64,000 nucleotides of DNA from Pelagibacterium sp. (GTDB lineage Bacteria > Pseudomonadota > Alphaproteobacteria > Rhizobiales > Devosiaceae). Each line of letters begins with the position of its first letter. Position 1 is the stretch's first letter. The translations under genes were made by a program, and so were the position numbers. The notes beneath the pieces are model-generated. The model saw only the letters and a program-made list of their open reading frames with translations. It was not told the origin of the DNA and did not search any database. The stretch is taken from contig PBNW01000038.1 in assembly GCA_002723255.1 (NCBI GenBank), forward strand, positions 19,102 through 83,101, written 5' to 3'. Of this stretch, positions 57,896 through 64,000 are shown in pieces.

Positions 57896-58607
57896 AATCG
57901 ATAATTTCCCCGCCCTCGCCGAGGAGCAATTTCACCCCATCGACGAAACGGCGCTGCTCTCTCCGCAACACAAGCAGCACGCTCCGCGAATCCTGCTGCT
58001 TTACGGGTCTTTGCGCGAGCGCTCCTATTCGCGTTTCGCGACAGAGGAGGCCGCCCGCATCCTGCGTCGGTTCGGGGCCGAGACGCGCATTTTCAACCCC
58101 GAGGGTCTGCCCCTGCCCGACGGCGCGCCCAAGGACCATCCCAAGGTCGTCGAACTGCGCGAACTGGCGCTGTGGTCCGAAGGCATGGTCTGGTGCTCGC
58201 CCGAGCGGCACGGGGCGATGTCGGGCGTCATGAAATCCCAGATCGACTGGCTCCCGCTCTCGATGGGCGGTGTACGGCCCACGCAAGGGCGGACGCTGGC
58301 CGTGATGCAGGTCAATGGCGGCAGCCAGTCCTTCAATGCCGTCAACCAGTTGCGCATTCTGGGCCGCTGGATGCGCATGGTCACCATCCCCAACCAGTCC
58401 TCGGTGCCCAAGGCCTTCAACGAATTCGACGAGGCCGGGCGCATGCGCCCCTCGCCGTTTTACAACCGCATCGTCGATGTGATGGAGGAACTGGTCAAAT
58501 TCACCCTCCTGGTGCGCGATCGGGCCGACTATCTGGTGGATCGCTATTCCGAACGGGTCGAAAGCGCTAAGGCGGTGGCCGAGCGCGTCAATCAGCGCTC
58601 GATCTGA
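57888..58607 (+). CDS. arsH: ArsH NADPH-dependent organoarsenical reductase/oxidase
   Basis: A 239-residue flavodoxin-fold FMN enzyme. The FMN-binding loop reads [34 protein letters not shown] and [20 protein letters not shown] are characteristic of ArsH. ArsH oxidises trivalent methylarsenicals and reduces quinones. The best start is a TTG at 57888 inside the end of arsC; the longer frame reads antisense-like sequence and lacks a site. It is the last gene of the ars operon, followed by a hairpin. Confidence 0.9.
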   Translation: MSEIDNFPALAEEQFHPIDETALLSPQHKQHAPRILLLYGSLRERSYSRFATEEAARILRRFGAETRIFNPEGLPLPDGAPKDHPKVVELRELALWSEGMVWCSPERHGAMSGVMKSQIDWLPLSMGGVRPTQGRTLAVMQVNGGSQSFNAVNQLRILGRWMRMVTIPNQSSVPKAFNEFDEAGRMRPSPFYNRIVDVMEELVKFTLLVRDRADYLVDRYSERVESAKAVAERVNQRSI

Positions 58608-58616
58608 GGGCATGAA

Positions 58617-58640
58617 GGTCCGCCGCTTTCCCGGCGGACC
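58617..58640. terminator. Hairpin between arsH and the siderophore-binding protein gene
   Basis: GGTCCGCCG and CGGCGGACC form a perfect 9-base stem with a 6-base loop, 9 bases after the arsH stop and 7 bases from the stop of the convergent binding-protein gene. No long T-run follows on either strand, but the position suits a shared terminator. Confidence 0.6.
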
Positions 58641-58647
58641 CGATCAT

Positions 58648-59607
58648 CTATTCGGCCAGCGGCTCGAACCGGCGTCCGCTGATATGGGAAATGACCGTAT
58701 AGGCCATGACGCCCAGCGCATAATAGGACGAGGCCGACGCCTCCTCGCGCGGCATGACGATCATCTGGTTTTCCCGGCAAGCATGCAGGAAATCGCAGAA
58801 ATTGGGCAGAACCTGTTCAAGATGCCCGAACGCGTCTTCCGGGGTTTCCAATGCATCGGTGCGGTAGGTGACGAACAGGAAATCGGCATCGAGTTCGGGC
58901 AATGCCTCCGCACTCATGCGCGCGAATTCGCCCTCGGGGATGGCATCGACACGCTCGGGAAATGCAAATCCCGCATCGCGCAGCACGCGCCCCAAACCGC
59001 CATAGGTGTGCCAGGACAAAACTTCCCCATTTACGCCCTGGATGACATTGACCGAGATCGACCCGGTGTCGATCAGGCGCCGGATCTGCTCGATCTGGCT
59101 GTCATACCGGCCCTCAAGAATGGCCAGCGTATCGGTCGTGCCGGTAATTTCGGCCAGCGCTTCATACATGCCGAAATCGCCGCGCACCGTGTCATCGAGC
59201 ACAATGGTCGGCGCGATGGCTTCGAGCTGTTCCACCGGGGCGGTCTGCCACGGGGTCGTGATGATCAGGTCCGGCTCGGTCGCGGCGACGGCTTCGATGT
59301 CGACCGGCAGATTGCCCACAAAGGCAATGTCGGAATTGTCGAAATCGACGCCGGTCAAGACCTTGGACGAGCGGATGAACCCCTCGCCCGTCTCGGTGGT
59401 CCGTCCGTGACTGGCGACCGGATGGACACCGAGTTCGATCAGCGGAATGGTGATCGAAAGATCCTGCAGCGACGCGATGCGCTGAGGATCGGCCGGGATC
59501 TCCACTATTCTCCCGGCATCGTCGGTAAAGCTGCGCGTTTCCTGCGCCAGCACCGGCGCGGCGAAAGCGATCGCGCCAATTGCAATGATTGATCTCAACA
59601 GGCTCAT
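58648..59607 (-). CDS. Siderophore-type ABC substrate-binding protein, paralogue A
   Basis: A 319-residue periplasmic binding protein of the FepB/FecB-like class (TroA superfamily) with a signal peptide ending VLAQ near residue 22. Family stretches are DDAGRIVEIPADPQRIASL at the start, ASHGRTTETGEGFIRSS and a C-terminal LHACRENQMIV. It is the most distal of the tandem array, 23 bases after paralogue B. Its closest relative by eye is paralogue B (shared GVDFDNSDIAFVGNLPVDIE pattern). It should deliver a ferric siderophore or similar complex to a permease not in this window. Confidence 0.83.
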   Translation of the reverse strand: MSLLRSIIAIGAIAFAAPVLAQETRSFTDDAGRIVEIPADPQRIASLQDLSITIPLIELGVHPVASHGRTTETGEGFIRSSKVLTGVDFDNSDIAFVGNLPVDIEAVAATEPDLIITTPWQTAPVEQLEAIAPTIVLDDTVRGDFGMYEALAEITGTTDTLAILEGRYDSQIEQIRRLIDTGSISVNVIQGVNGEVLSWHTYGGLGRVLRDAGFAFPERVDAIPEGEFARMSAEALPELDADFLFVTYRTDALETPEDAFGHLEQVLPNFCDFLHACRENQMIVMPREEASASSYYALGVMAYTVISHISGRRFEPLAE

Positions 59608-59630
59608 GATTTGATCCCCCGGTTTCGATT

Positions 59631-60590
59631 TTACTGTTCGAGCGGCGTGTAGTCGCGGCCCACCACATGGGACGCGACAATCTGGGTGAGCGCGGTGAGG
59701 GAATCATAGGTCGCCGACGAGGCGATCTCGCGCGGGATATAGACAATCTGACCGTTGCGGCAGGCGTGCATCACCTCGCACCAGCCCGGCAGAACCTCGT
59801 CGAGCGCCGCGCGGGCCTGGGCCGGGCTTTCGCCCCGTTCTGCCGCGTAGGTGACGAAGATGAAATCGGCATCGAATTCAGGGTAGGATTCGCCTGAGAA
59901 AATCTGGCGCTCATTGCCCTCGATGGCGTCGATGACTGCGGGGAAGACAAAGCCGGCATCGCGCAGAACCTTGCCCAGCGAACCGTACGTATTCCAGACC
60001 TGCAATTCGCCGCCATAGGCCTGAATGACGCTGACTTGCGTTTCGGCGGGGTCGGTCAGGCCCGCGATCATGTCCAGCTGTGCCTGATAGCGGGTCTCGA
60101 GCTTGTCGAGCACATCGGTGGTGCCGGTCACTTCGGCAATGGTCCGGTAAACGTCGAAATCATCCATTGTCGAGATGGGAAAGACATAGGTGGGCGCAAT
60201 GGCGCGAAGCTGGCCGACATCGGCGGTCTGCCAGTCGGTGGTCAGGATCAGGTCAGGCTCCAGCGCCGCTATGGCTTCGACATCGGCGGGCAGGTTTCCG
60301 ACAAATTCGATGGTGGAATTGTCGAAATCATAGCCCGTGATCAGCTTGCCCGACCGGATATTGGGGGCGGCATTCTCGGCGGTGCGACCGTGACTGCCGA
60401 CCGGAACGATGCCGAGTTCGAGCAGCGCTACAGTCAGCGAGGTATCGTGCAGCGCCACGACCCGCTGGGGATCGGCGGGCACGGTGACATCGGTGCCCGT
60501 GCCGTCGGTGAGCGTTTGGGCATCCTGCGCAAAGACAGGCGAGATGGCCAGCATGGAGGCAAGGCCGGTGATGAGAAGGCGATTGATCAT
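59631..60590 (-). CDS. Siderophore-type ABC substrate-binding protein, paralogue B
   Basis: A 319-residue periplasmic binding protein with a signal peptide (LLITGLASMLAISPVFAQ). It shares with paralogue A the segments VPADPQRVVALHDTSLTVAL, GSHGRTAENAAPNIRS, DFDNSTIEFVGNLPADVE and MHACRNGQIVYIPREIA, so the two look like a fairly recent duplication. I chose the ATG at 60590, the first residue of the signal peptide, which overlaps the stop of the [2Fe-2S] gene by 4 bases. A ferric-siderophore ligand is inferred from family and context. Confidence 0.84.
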   Translation of the reverse strand: MINRLLITGLASMLAISPVFAQDAQTLTDGTGTDVTVPADPQRVVALHDTSLTVALLELGIVPVGSHGRTAENAAPNIRSGKLITGYDFDNSTIEFVGNLPADVEAIAALEPDLILTTDWQTADVGQLRAIAPTYVFPISTMDDFDVYRTIAEVTGTTDVLDKLETRYQAQLDMIAGLTDPAETQVSVIQAYGGELQVWNTYGSLGKVLRDAGFVFPAVIDAIEGNERQIFSGESYPEFDADFIFVTYAAERGESPAQARAALDEVLPGWCEVMHACRNGQIVYIPREIASSATYDSLTALTQIVASHVVGRDYTPLEQ

Positions 60591-61516
60591 GAAAAACTCT
60601 CTTGGGATCTGGATTTGACGGTGGTGAGATGATCGAGGCGCCAGCGCAGCACATTGCTGCCGCCGCCGTCGGCGACGACGCCGCAATTGCCCTGGACCAT
60701 GTAGGTTTGCGCCTTGAGGCGGATATCGAGTTCGGTATCGCGCACAGCGGCGCGGACGGTGAGTTCGTGACCCTCGACAGGGTCATCTGGCATTTCGAAT
60801 GGCAGCACGCGCACCTGACGCATGCTGGCACTGTGTGCCGCCGCCCATTCGAGCGCCGCCAGCTCGGCCACCTGAACGGGCTCGGGCAGGTCGGTGCGCC
60901 CCTTATAGGCGGGAAGAAAGACTTCACCGCGCGACAACGCCTCAAGAAAGGCCGGCGCCTGCCCGGCGGTCATCCGGCCGTAACGCTGCCGATCGGGCAT
61001 AACGACAAGCGAAGCCGCAAACCGGCACCCGCCCAGATGGGTTGCCTGCACGATGTTGAATTTGTTCCGATCGGCAATGGCGACCAGTGCCTTGTATGTC
61101 GAAAAGCCATACCGCGCGCAGCAGGCATCCCGACGCGAATCCGTGCAGACAAGAATGGTTGTACGTGGATCGGTTTGGCCGGGAAACATCTTGCCATCGG
61201 CGTAGCCGTCGATCGCGGCGATCAGTGCCGCTTCGCTTTCAAAGTCAGCAAAGACTCCCTCCGGCTGTGCCATCAGACGCGGCAAAGCCTCGCTGTCGCC
61301 GACCCGATCGACGAGCGCGACGTGCAGACCACTTTTTGCGGCATTGTGAATGGAGGCGGCGAGCAGTTCGCTCATGTCCGCCGACTCCCACCTTGGGGTT
61401 CGCCATTTGCCGCGCGGCCAGGCGAGCAGCAACACCCGCCCCGGCGCATTGCCAGTGCCCTGCAAGGGCTCGTCGCGCTCAAGACAAAGATCGCGGCAGA
61501 ATTGGTGTTTGCTCAT
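60587..61516 (-). CDS. Sucrase/ferredoxin-like (Suc_Fer, Apd1-type) thioredoxin-fold [2Fe-2S] protein
   Basis: A 309-residue cytoplasmic protein of the Suc_Fer family (PF06999), whose eukaryotic members Apd1 and Aim32 hold a [2Fe-2S] cluster with two Cys and two His. Cluster ligands here are likely Cys124 and Cys133 (CTDSRRDACC), then His160 and Cys164 in THLGGCRFA; in Apd1 the last is a His (HxGGH), so this copy would have three Cys and one His. It lies in the middle of a siderophore-binding-protein array, translationally coupled on both sides by ATGA overlaps. A role in reducing the imported ferric complex to release iron is a reasonable inference. Confidence 0.75.
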   Translation of the reverse strand: MSKHQFCRDLCLERDEPLQGTGNAPGRVLLLAWPRGKWRTPRWESADMSELLAASIHNAAKSGLHVALVDRVGDSEALPRLMAQPEGVFADFESEAALIAAIDGYADGKMFPGQTDPRTTILVCTDSRRDACCARYGFSTYKALVAIADRNKFNIVQATHLGGCRFAASLVVMPDRQRYGRMTAGQAPAFLEALSRGEVFLPAYKGRTDLPEPVQVAELAALEWAAAHSASMRQVRVLPFEMPDDPVEGHELTVRAAVRDTELDIRLKAQTYMVQGNCGVVADGGGSNVLRWRLDHLTTVKSRSQESFS

Positions 61517-61596
61517 TCGGCCGCCTCTTCAAACGCAGGTGCGGTGAGGAGCGTCAGAACTGTGATCGCACCGGCAAAAAGGCCGAGATGGTTCAT
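61513..61596 (-). CDS. Small hydrophobic ORF, 27 residues, coupled to the [2Fe-2S] gene
   Basis: A 27-residue frame with an ATG at 61596, AAGGAA about 9 bases upstream, and a stop overlapping the next ATG as ATGA. The product starts MNHLGLFAGAITVLTLLTAP and ends in an acidic tail (EEAAE), so it has one hydrophobic segment long enough for a membrane anchor. It fills most of the gap between a binding protein gene and the Suc_Fer gene. It may be a real membrane micropeptide, or only a leader that couples translation; sequence alone cannot decide. A hairpin-capable stretch (about 61624-61647) lies just upstream of it. Confidence 0.5.
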   Translation of the reverse strand: MNHLGLFAGAITVLTLLTAPAFEEAAE

Positions 61597-61662
61597 TGTT
61601 CAAATTCCTTGGAAAGCCTTGCACCGGATCCGCGCCCGCGGACCCGGCACCAGTGTGCAGCC

Positions 61663-62625
61663 CTATTGGGCCTGCCCTATGGGTGTGAAAGCGCGGCCAG
61701 CGATATGCGTCGTCAGCAGATCAAGGTTCAGCCCCAGGGCGCCGAAGGAATAGCCAAAGCTCGCATATGGGAAGAACACGTACTGATCGTTCCTGCAGGC
61801 ATGTAAAAAGTCGCACCAGCCCGGCAAGAATTTGTCCAGTCCGGCACGCACCTGAACGGGACCGTCCTGCGGAGTCGTGCCATAAAAATTGATGACAAAG
61901 TCCGCATCGATGTCCTGCCAGCGCTCCGGGCTGATGGCCATGGAGCGGCCGTCCATGTCCGCGGCGATCTCGGGCAGGTTCAACCCCAGATCGGCCATCG
62001 CGACCGTGAGTGCTCCAAGATCGTTATAGACATAGACAGAATCCCCTGCCGGAAACGAGAACGTAACGCTGACGGAAACGTCGCCCGCTTCATCAAAGAA
62101 AGGCCTGACCGTCTCCAGCTTACGATCGTACGCTCCTGACAGGGCCTCATAGGCATCCAAGCGACCAGTAGCCTCCGCGAGTACCCTCATACCGTCGCGG
62201 ACGGGATAAAGGTTGGGGTCGATGACAAGCGTTGGTGCGATCACCGAGAGCTTTTCGACCTGTTCTTCAAGCATGGTGATGATGAGATCGGGATCAAGCG
62301 CCGCGATCGTTTCGTAATCGAGATCGTTGTAAGTGCCGATAAACTCGAAATCGGCTGTATCGAAATCAATACCCAGCAAGTCCGGCACCACCCGCAGATA
62401 GGGCTTGCCCTCGGCATCGACCCGCCCCGAACTGCCCACCAGCGGGACGCCGAGTTCAAGCAGCGGCAGGGTCAGCCGATTGTCATTTTGCGAAATGACG
62501 CGCTCGGCCGTTAAGGGCACCTCAACGACACGCCCGGCATCATCGGTGACCATGCGCGTTTCCGCCGCCAGCACCGGCGTGGCCATAAGGGCGAAAACGG
62601 CGAATATGGCTCTAATCGGTTTCAT
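61663..62625 (-). CDS. Siderophore-type ABC substrate-binding protein, paralogue C
   Basis: A 320-residue periplasmic binding protein with a signal peptide (AIFAVFALMATPVLAAE). The family pattern is TDDAGRVVEVPLTAERVISQ, GSSGRVDAEGKPYLR and a C-terminal FLHACRNDQYVFFPY. The GSSGRVD motif groups it with paralogue D rather than A and B (GSHGRT/ASHGRT). The ATG at 62625 is preferred to a TTG one codon earlier. It lies 15 bases after paralogue D and is followed by the small ORF and [2Fe-2S] gene. Confidence 0.83.
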   Translation of the reverse strand: MKPIRAIFAVFALMATPVLAAETRMVTDDAGRVVEVPLTAERVISQNDNRLTLPLLELGVPLVGSSGRVDAEGKPYLRVVPDLLGIDFDTADFEFIGTYNDLDYETIAALDPDLIITMLEEQVEKLSVIAPTLVIDPNLYPVRDGMRVLAEATGRLDAYEALSGAYDRKLETVRPFFDEAGDVSVSVTFSFPAGDSVYVYNDLGALTVAMADLGLNLPEIAADMDGRSMAISPERWQDIDADFVINFYGTTPQDGPVQVRAGLDKFLPGWCDFLHACRNDQYVFFPYASFGYSFGALGLNLDLLTTHIAGRAFTPIGQAQ

Positions 62626-62640
62626 CAAGATGACTCTCCG

Positions 62641-63663
62641 CTAAATCTGTTCGTCTGTGGTCAAGGGCACGAAGTCGCGGGTAGCGATTTGCGAGACCAA
62701 AATGTTGAGGACGGAGCGCAACGCGGCAAAGCTGACGGCCCGCATCTCCTCGCGGTGCACCATGAAATATTGATTGTTGCGCGCCGCATGCAGTTCCTGC
62801 CGCCAATTGGGGACGGCCGCATCCCAAAGCTCGTAGATCGTCTGAACCGTTGTGCCCGTGGCCGGCCAATAGGTGCTGATCATGAAATCGGCGTCGAACT
62901 GGTGGACCAGTTCGGGGCTGAGATCGATGCGCGACTCTTCAAGCTCGGCGATCGTCTCGGGCATGGAAAACCCCAGCGCGTGAATGATCTGGGTCAGCGC
63001 ATCATAGGTGCGAAAGCCCCGAACCGACCCCGACCGGGGCTCGATCACCCCGACCGATACACTTGCTGGATCGCCAATGGTTTGCGAGATCACGTCCTGG
63101 GCTCCTGCAAAGCGTACCTCCCAATCTGCCAAAAGCTGCTCGTAGACATCGAGCTTGCCTGCCACGTCGGCGATCTTGCGGTAGCGGGCCAGAAGGTCCT
63201 CCTGCCAGCCGGCGATAACGACCGCTGGGGCAATCAGCGAAAGCTGTTCGTAGCTGTCCACTCCGCCTTCCGAGAGCAAGATAAGGTCCGGCTCGGCTAT
63301 GGCGATGGCTTCGAGGTCGTATTCATTGGGATCGCCGACCCAGGCGATATCGGAATTTTCAAAGCGGAAGCCGAGCGCGTCATAGGCGCCCCGGACATAG
63401 GGATCGCCATTATTGACGCCCGGGTCCACCCGGCCGCTCGAGCCGACAAGAGCGGCACCGAGTTCTAGCAGGGGCGACGTGATCTGCTCACCGCGCAGGG
63501 AAACGATGCGCTGGGGATCGACCGGGACTTCGACCTCATGCCCCATGTCGTCGACAAAGAGGCGGATTTCCTGAGCCAGAGCTGAAAAAGAGGACAGGCC
63601 CGCAACCATGGCAAGCGCAGCAACACGCGTCAGCCGGCCAACCGATTGAAATGAAAAGCTCAT
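62641..63663 (-). CDS. Siderophore-type ABC substrate-binding protein, paralogue D
   Basis: A 340-residue periplasmic binding protein with a signal peptide (LAMVAGLSSFSALAQ, cleavage near residue 31). Mature start EIRLFVDDMGHEVEVPVDPQ is typical; GSSGRVDPGVNNGDPYVRGA and LHAARNNQYFMV (Ala in place of the Cys seen in the other copies' HACRN) follow. It is slightly longer than its paralogues because of an extended segment after the first lobe. It is 25 bases downstream of the partial fifth binding protein. Confidence 0.83.
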   Translation of the reverse strand: MSFSFQSVGRLTRVAALAMVAGLSSFSALAQEIRLFVDDMGHEVEVPVDPQRIVSLRGEQITSPLLELGAALVGSSGRVDPGVNNGDPYVRGAYDALGFRFENSDIAWVGDPNEYDLEAIAIAEPDLILLSEGGVDSYEQLSLIAPAVVIAGWQEDLLARYRKIADVAGKLDVYEQLLADWEVRFAGAQDVISQTIGDPASVSVGVIEPRSGSVRGFRTYDALTQIIHALGFSMPETIAELEESRIDLSPELVHQFDADFMISTYWPATGTTVQTIYELWDAAVPNWRQELHAARNNQYFMVHREEMRAVSFAALRSVLNILVSQIATRDFVPLTTDEQI

Positions 63664-63688
63664 GGGTAAATAACTCCAAAAAAAAGCA

Positions 63689-64000
63689 TCAGCGGTCGTC
63701 GGCGTTGGTTTCCGGATCGCCGTCCAGCGCGGCCTCGATCATCGGCACAAGACGCTCGATGCCGTAGGGCAGAGACAAAAGCGTTGCGTGCGAGAAGGCG
63801 CCGGTCATTTCCTTGCCCGCCAGCACCTCACCGCCGCGCTGGACGACATCGAGATAGGGCCTGTCGGGCAGGGCCAGCACGTTGTCGAAATTTCCATCCG
63901 AGGACACCCAGACAATCAGATCGCCATCGAGCGGGGAAAGATCTTCAAGCGACAGCGACGCCCAATAAGGGCTGTCTTCGGTCGCAAGCGCCTCGATCTC
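63689..64000 (-). CDS. Siderophore-type ABC substrate-binding protein, C-terminal part (5' end outside window)
   Basis: The last 103 codons of a gene that enters from beyond base 64000; the frame is open to the window edge. The encoded end contains DLIVWVSSDGNFDNVLALPD, then TGAFSHATLLSLPYGIERLV, the usual C-terminal lobe of iron-siderophore binding proteins (the A-T-L/S-L-P-Y-G pattern near the end). It appears less close to paralogues A-D, lacking HACRN. It is probably the original binding protein of the transporter whose permeases lie further upstream. Confidence 0.7.
   Translation of the reverse strand, partial: EIEALATEDSPYWASLSLEDLSPLDGDLIVWVSSDGNFDNVLALPDRPYLDVVQRGGEVLAGKEMTGAFSHATLLSLPYGIERLVPMIEAALDGDPETNADDR

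Overview
The window reads as a GC-rich alphaproteobacterial chromosome, most likely Hyphomicrobiales and perhaps the Devosia/Pelagibacterium group. That placement is an inference from gene content (YehZYXW-type osmoprotectant importer, PQQ operon, transglutaminase/amidoligase cluster, Hyphomicrobiales-style palindromic repeats); no rRNA or other phylogenetic marker is present. Genes are dense, often joined by ATGA or TGATG overlaps, and TTG/GTG starts are common. I saw no tRNA, rRNA, CRISPR array, prophage or insertion sequence.

Layout: 1-2300 holds the end of an AotQ-AotM-AotO-like basic amino acid uptake operon; a TRIC-type membrane channel gene faces it. 3042-9823 is a predicted peptide-ligation cluster: a transglutaminase/amidoligase fusion, an ATP-grasp/alpha-E protein interrupted by a one-base frameshift, and a second transglutaminase. 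9877-13675 is a YehZYXW-type osmoprotectant importer. 13963-25975 is a chitin-oligosaccharide locus: a peptide-type ABC importer with a Vibrio CBP-like binding protein, diverging from a ChiS-like membrane hybrid kinase and a cytoplasmic GH20 hexosaminidase.

26077-31733 is one-carbon metabolism (folD, purU, metH) with a perfect palindromic operator before metH. 31799-38433 is a mixed stretch: a MocR regulator divergent from a flavin-binding protein, a GntR regulator, an esterase, a cupin, an AraC regulator and a nitroreductase. 38745-42740 is a Mn/Fe/Zn ABC importer (sitABCD-like) whose two permeases carry cytoplasmic winged-helix-like tails, followed by a YqjI-like PadR regulator. 43401-48493 encodes a CoA ligase, hydratase, dehydrogenase, thiolase and thioesterase, which together make a plausible phenylpropanoid side-chain beta-oxidation route.

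48655-54042 is a LysR regulator followed by pqqABCDE and a proline iminopeptidase-like gene. 54073-58607 is metal resistance: chrA, then arsR, two unrelated arsenate reductases, acr3 and arsH. 58648-64000 is an unusual array of five siderophore-type periplasmic binding proteins (the last cut by the window edge), interrupted by a thioredoxin-like [2Fe-2S] protein and a 27-residue hydrophobic small ORF. No permease or ATPase of that system lies in the window.

The most interesting parts are the ChiS/CBP module outside Vibrio, the tandem siderophore-binding-protein array with its odd [2Fe-2S] ligand set and micro-ORF, the frameshift in the amidoligase cluster, and the winged-helix tails on the metal permeases.
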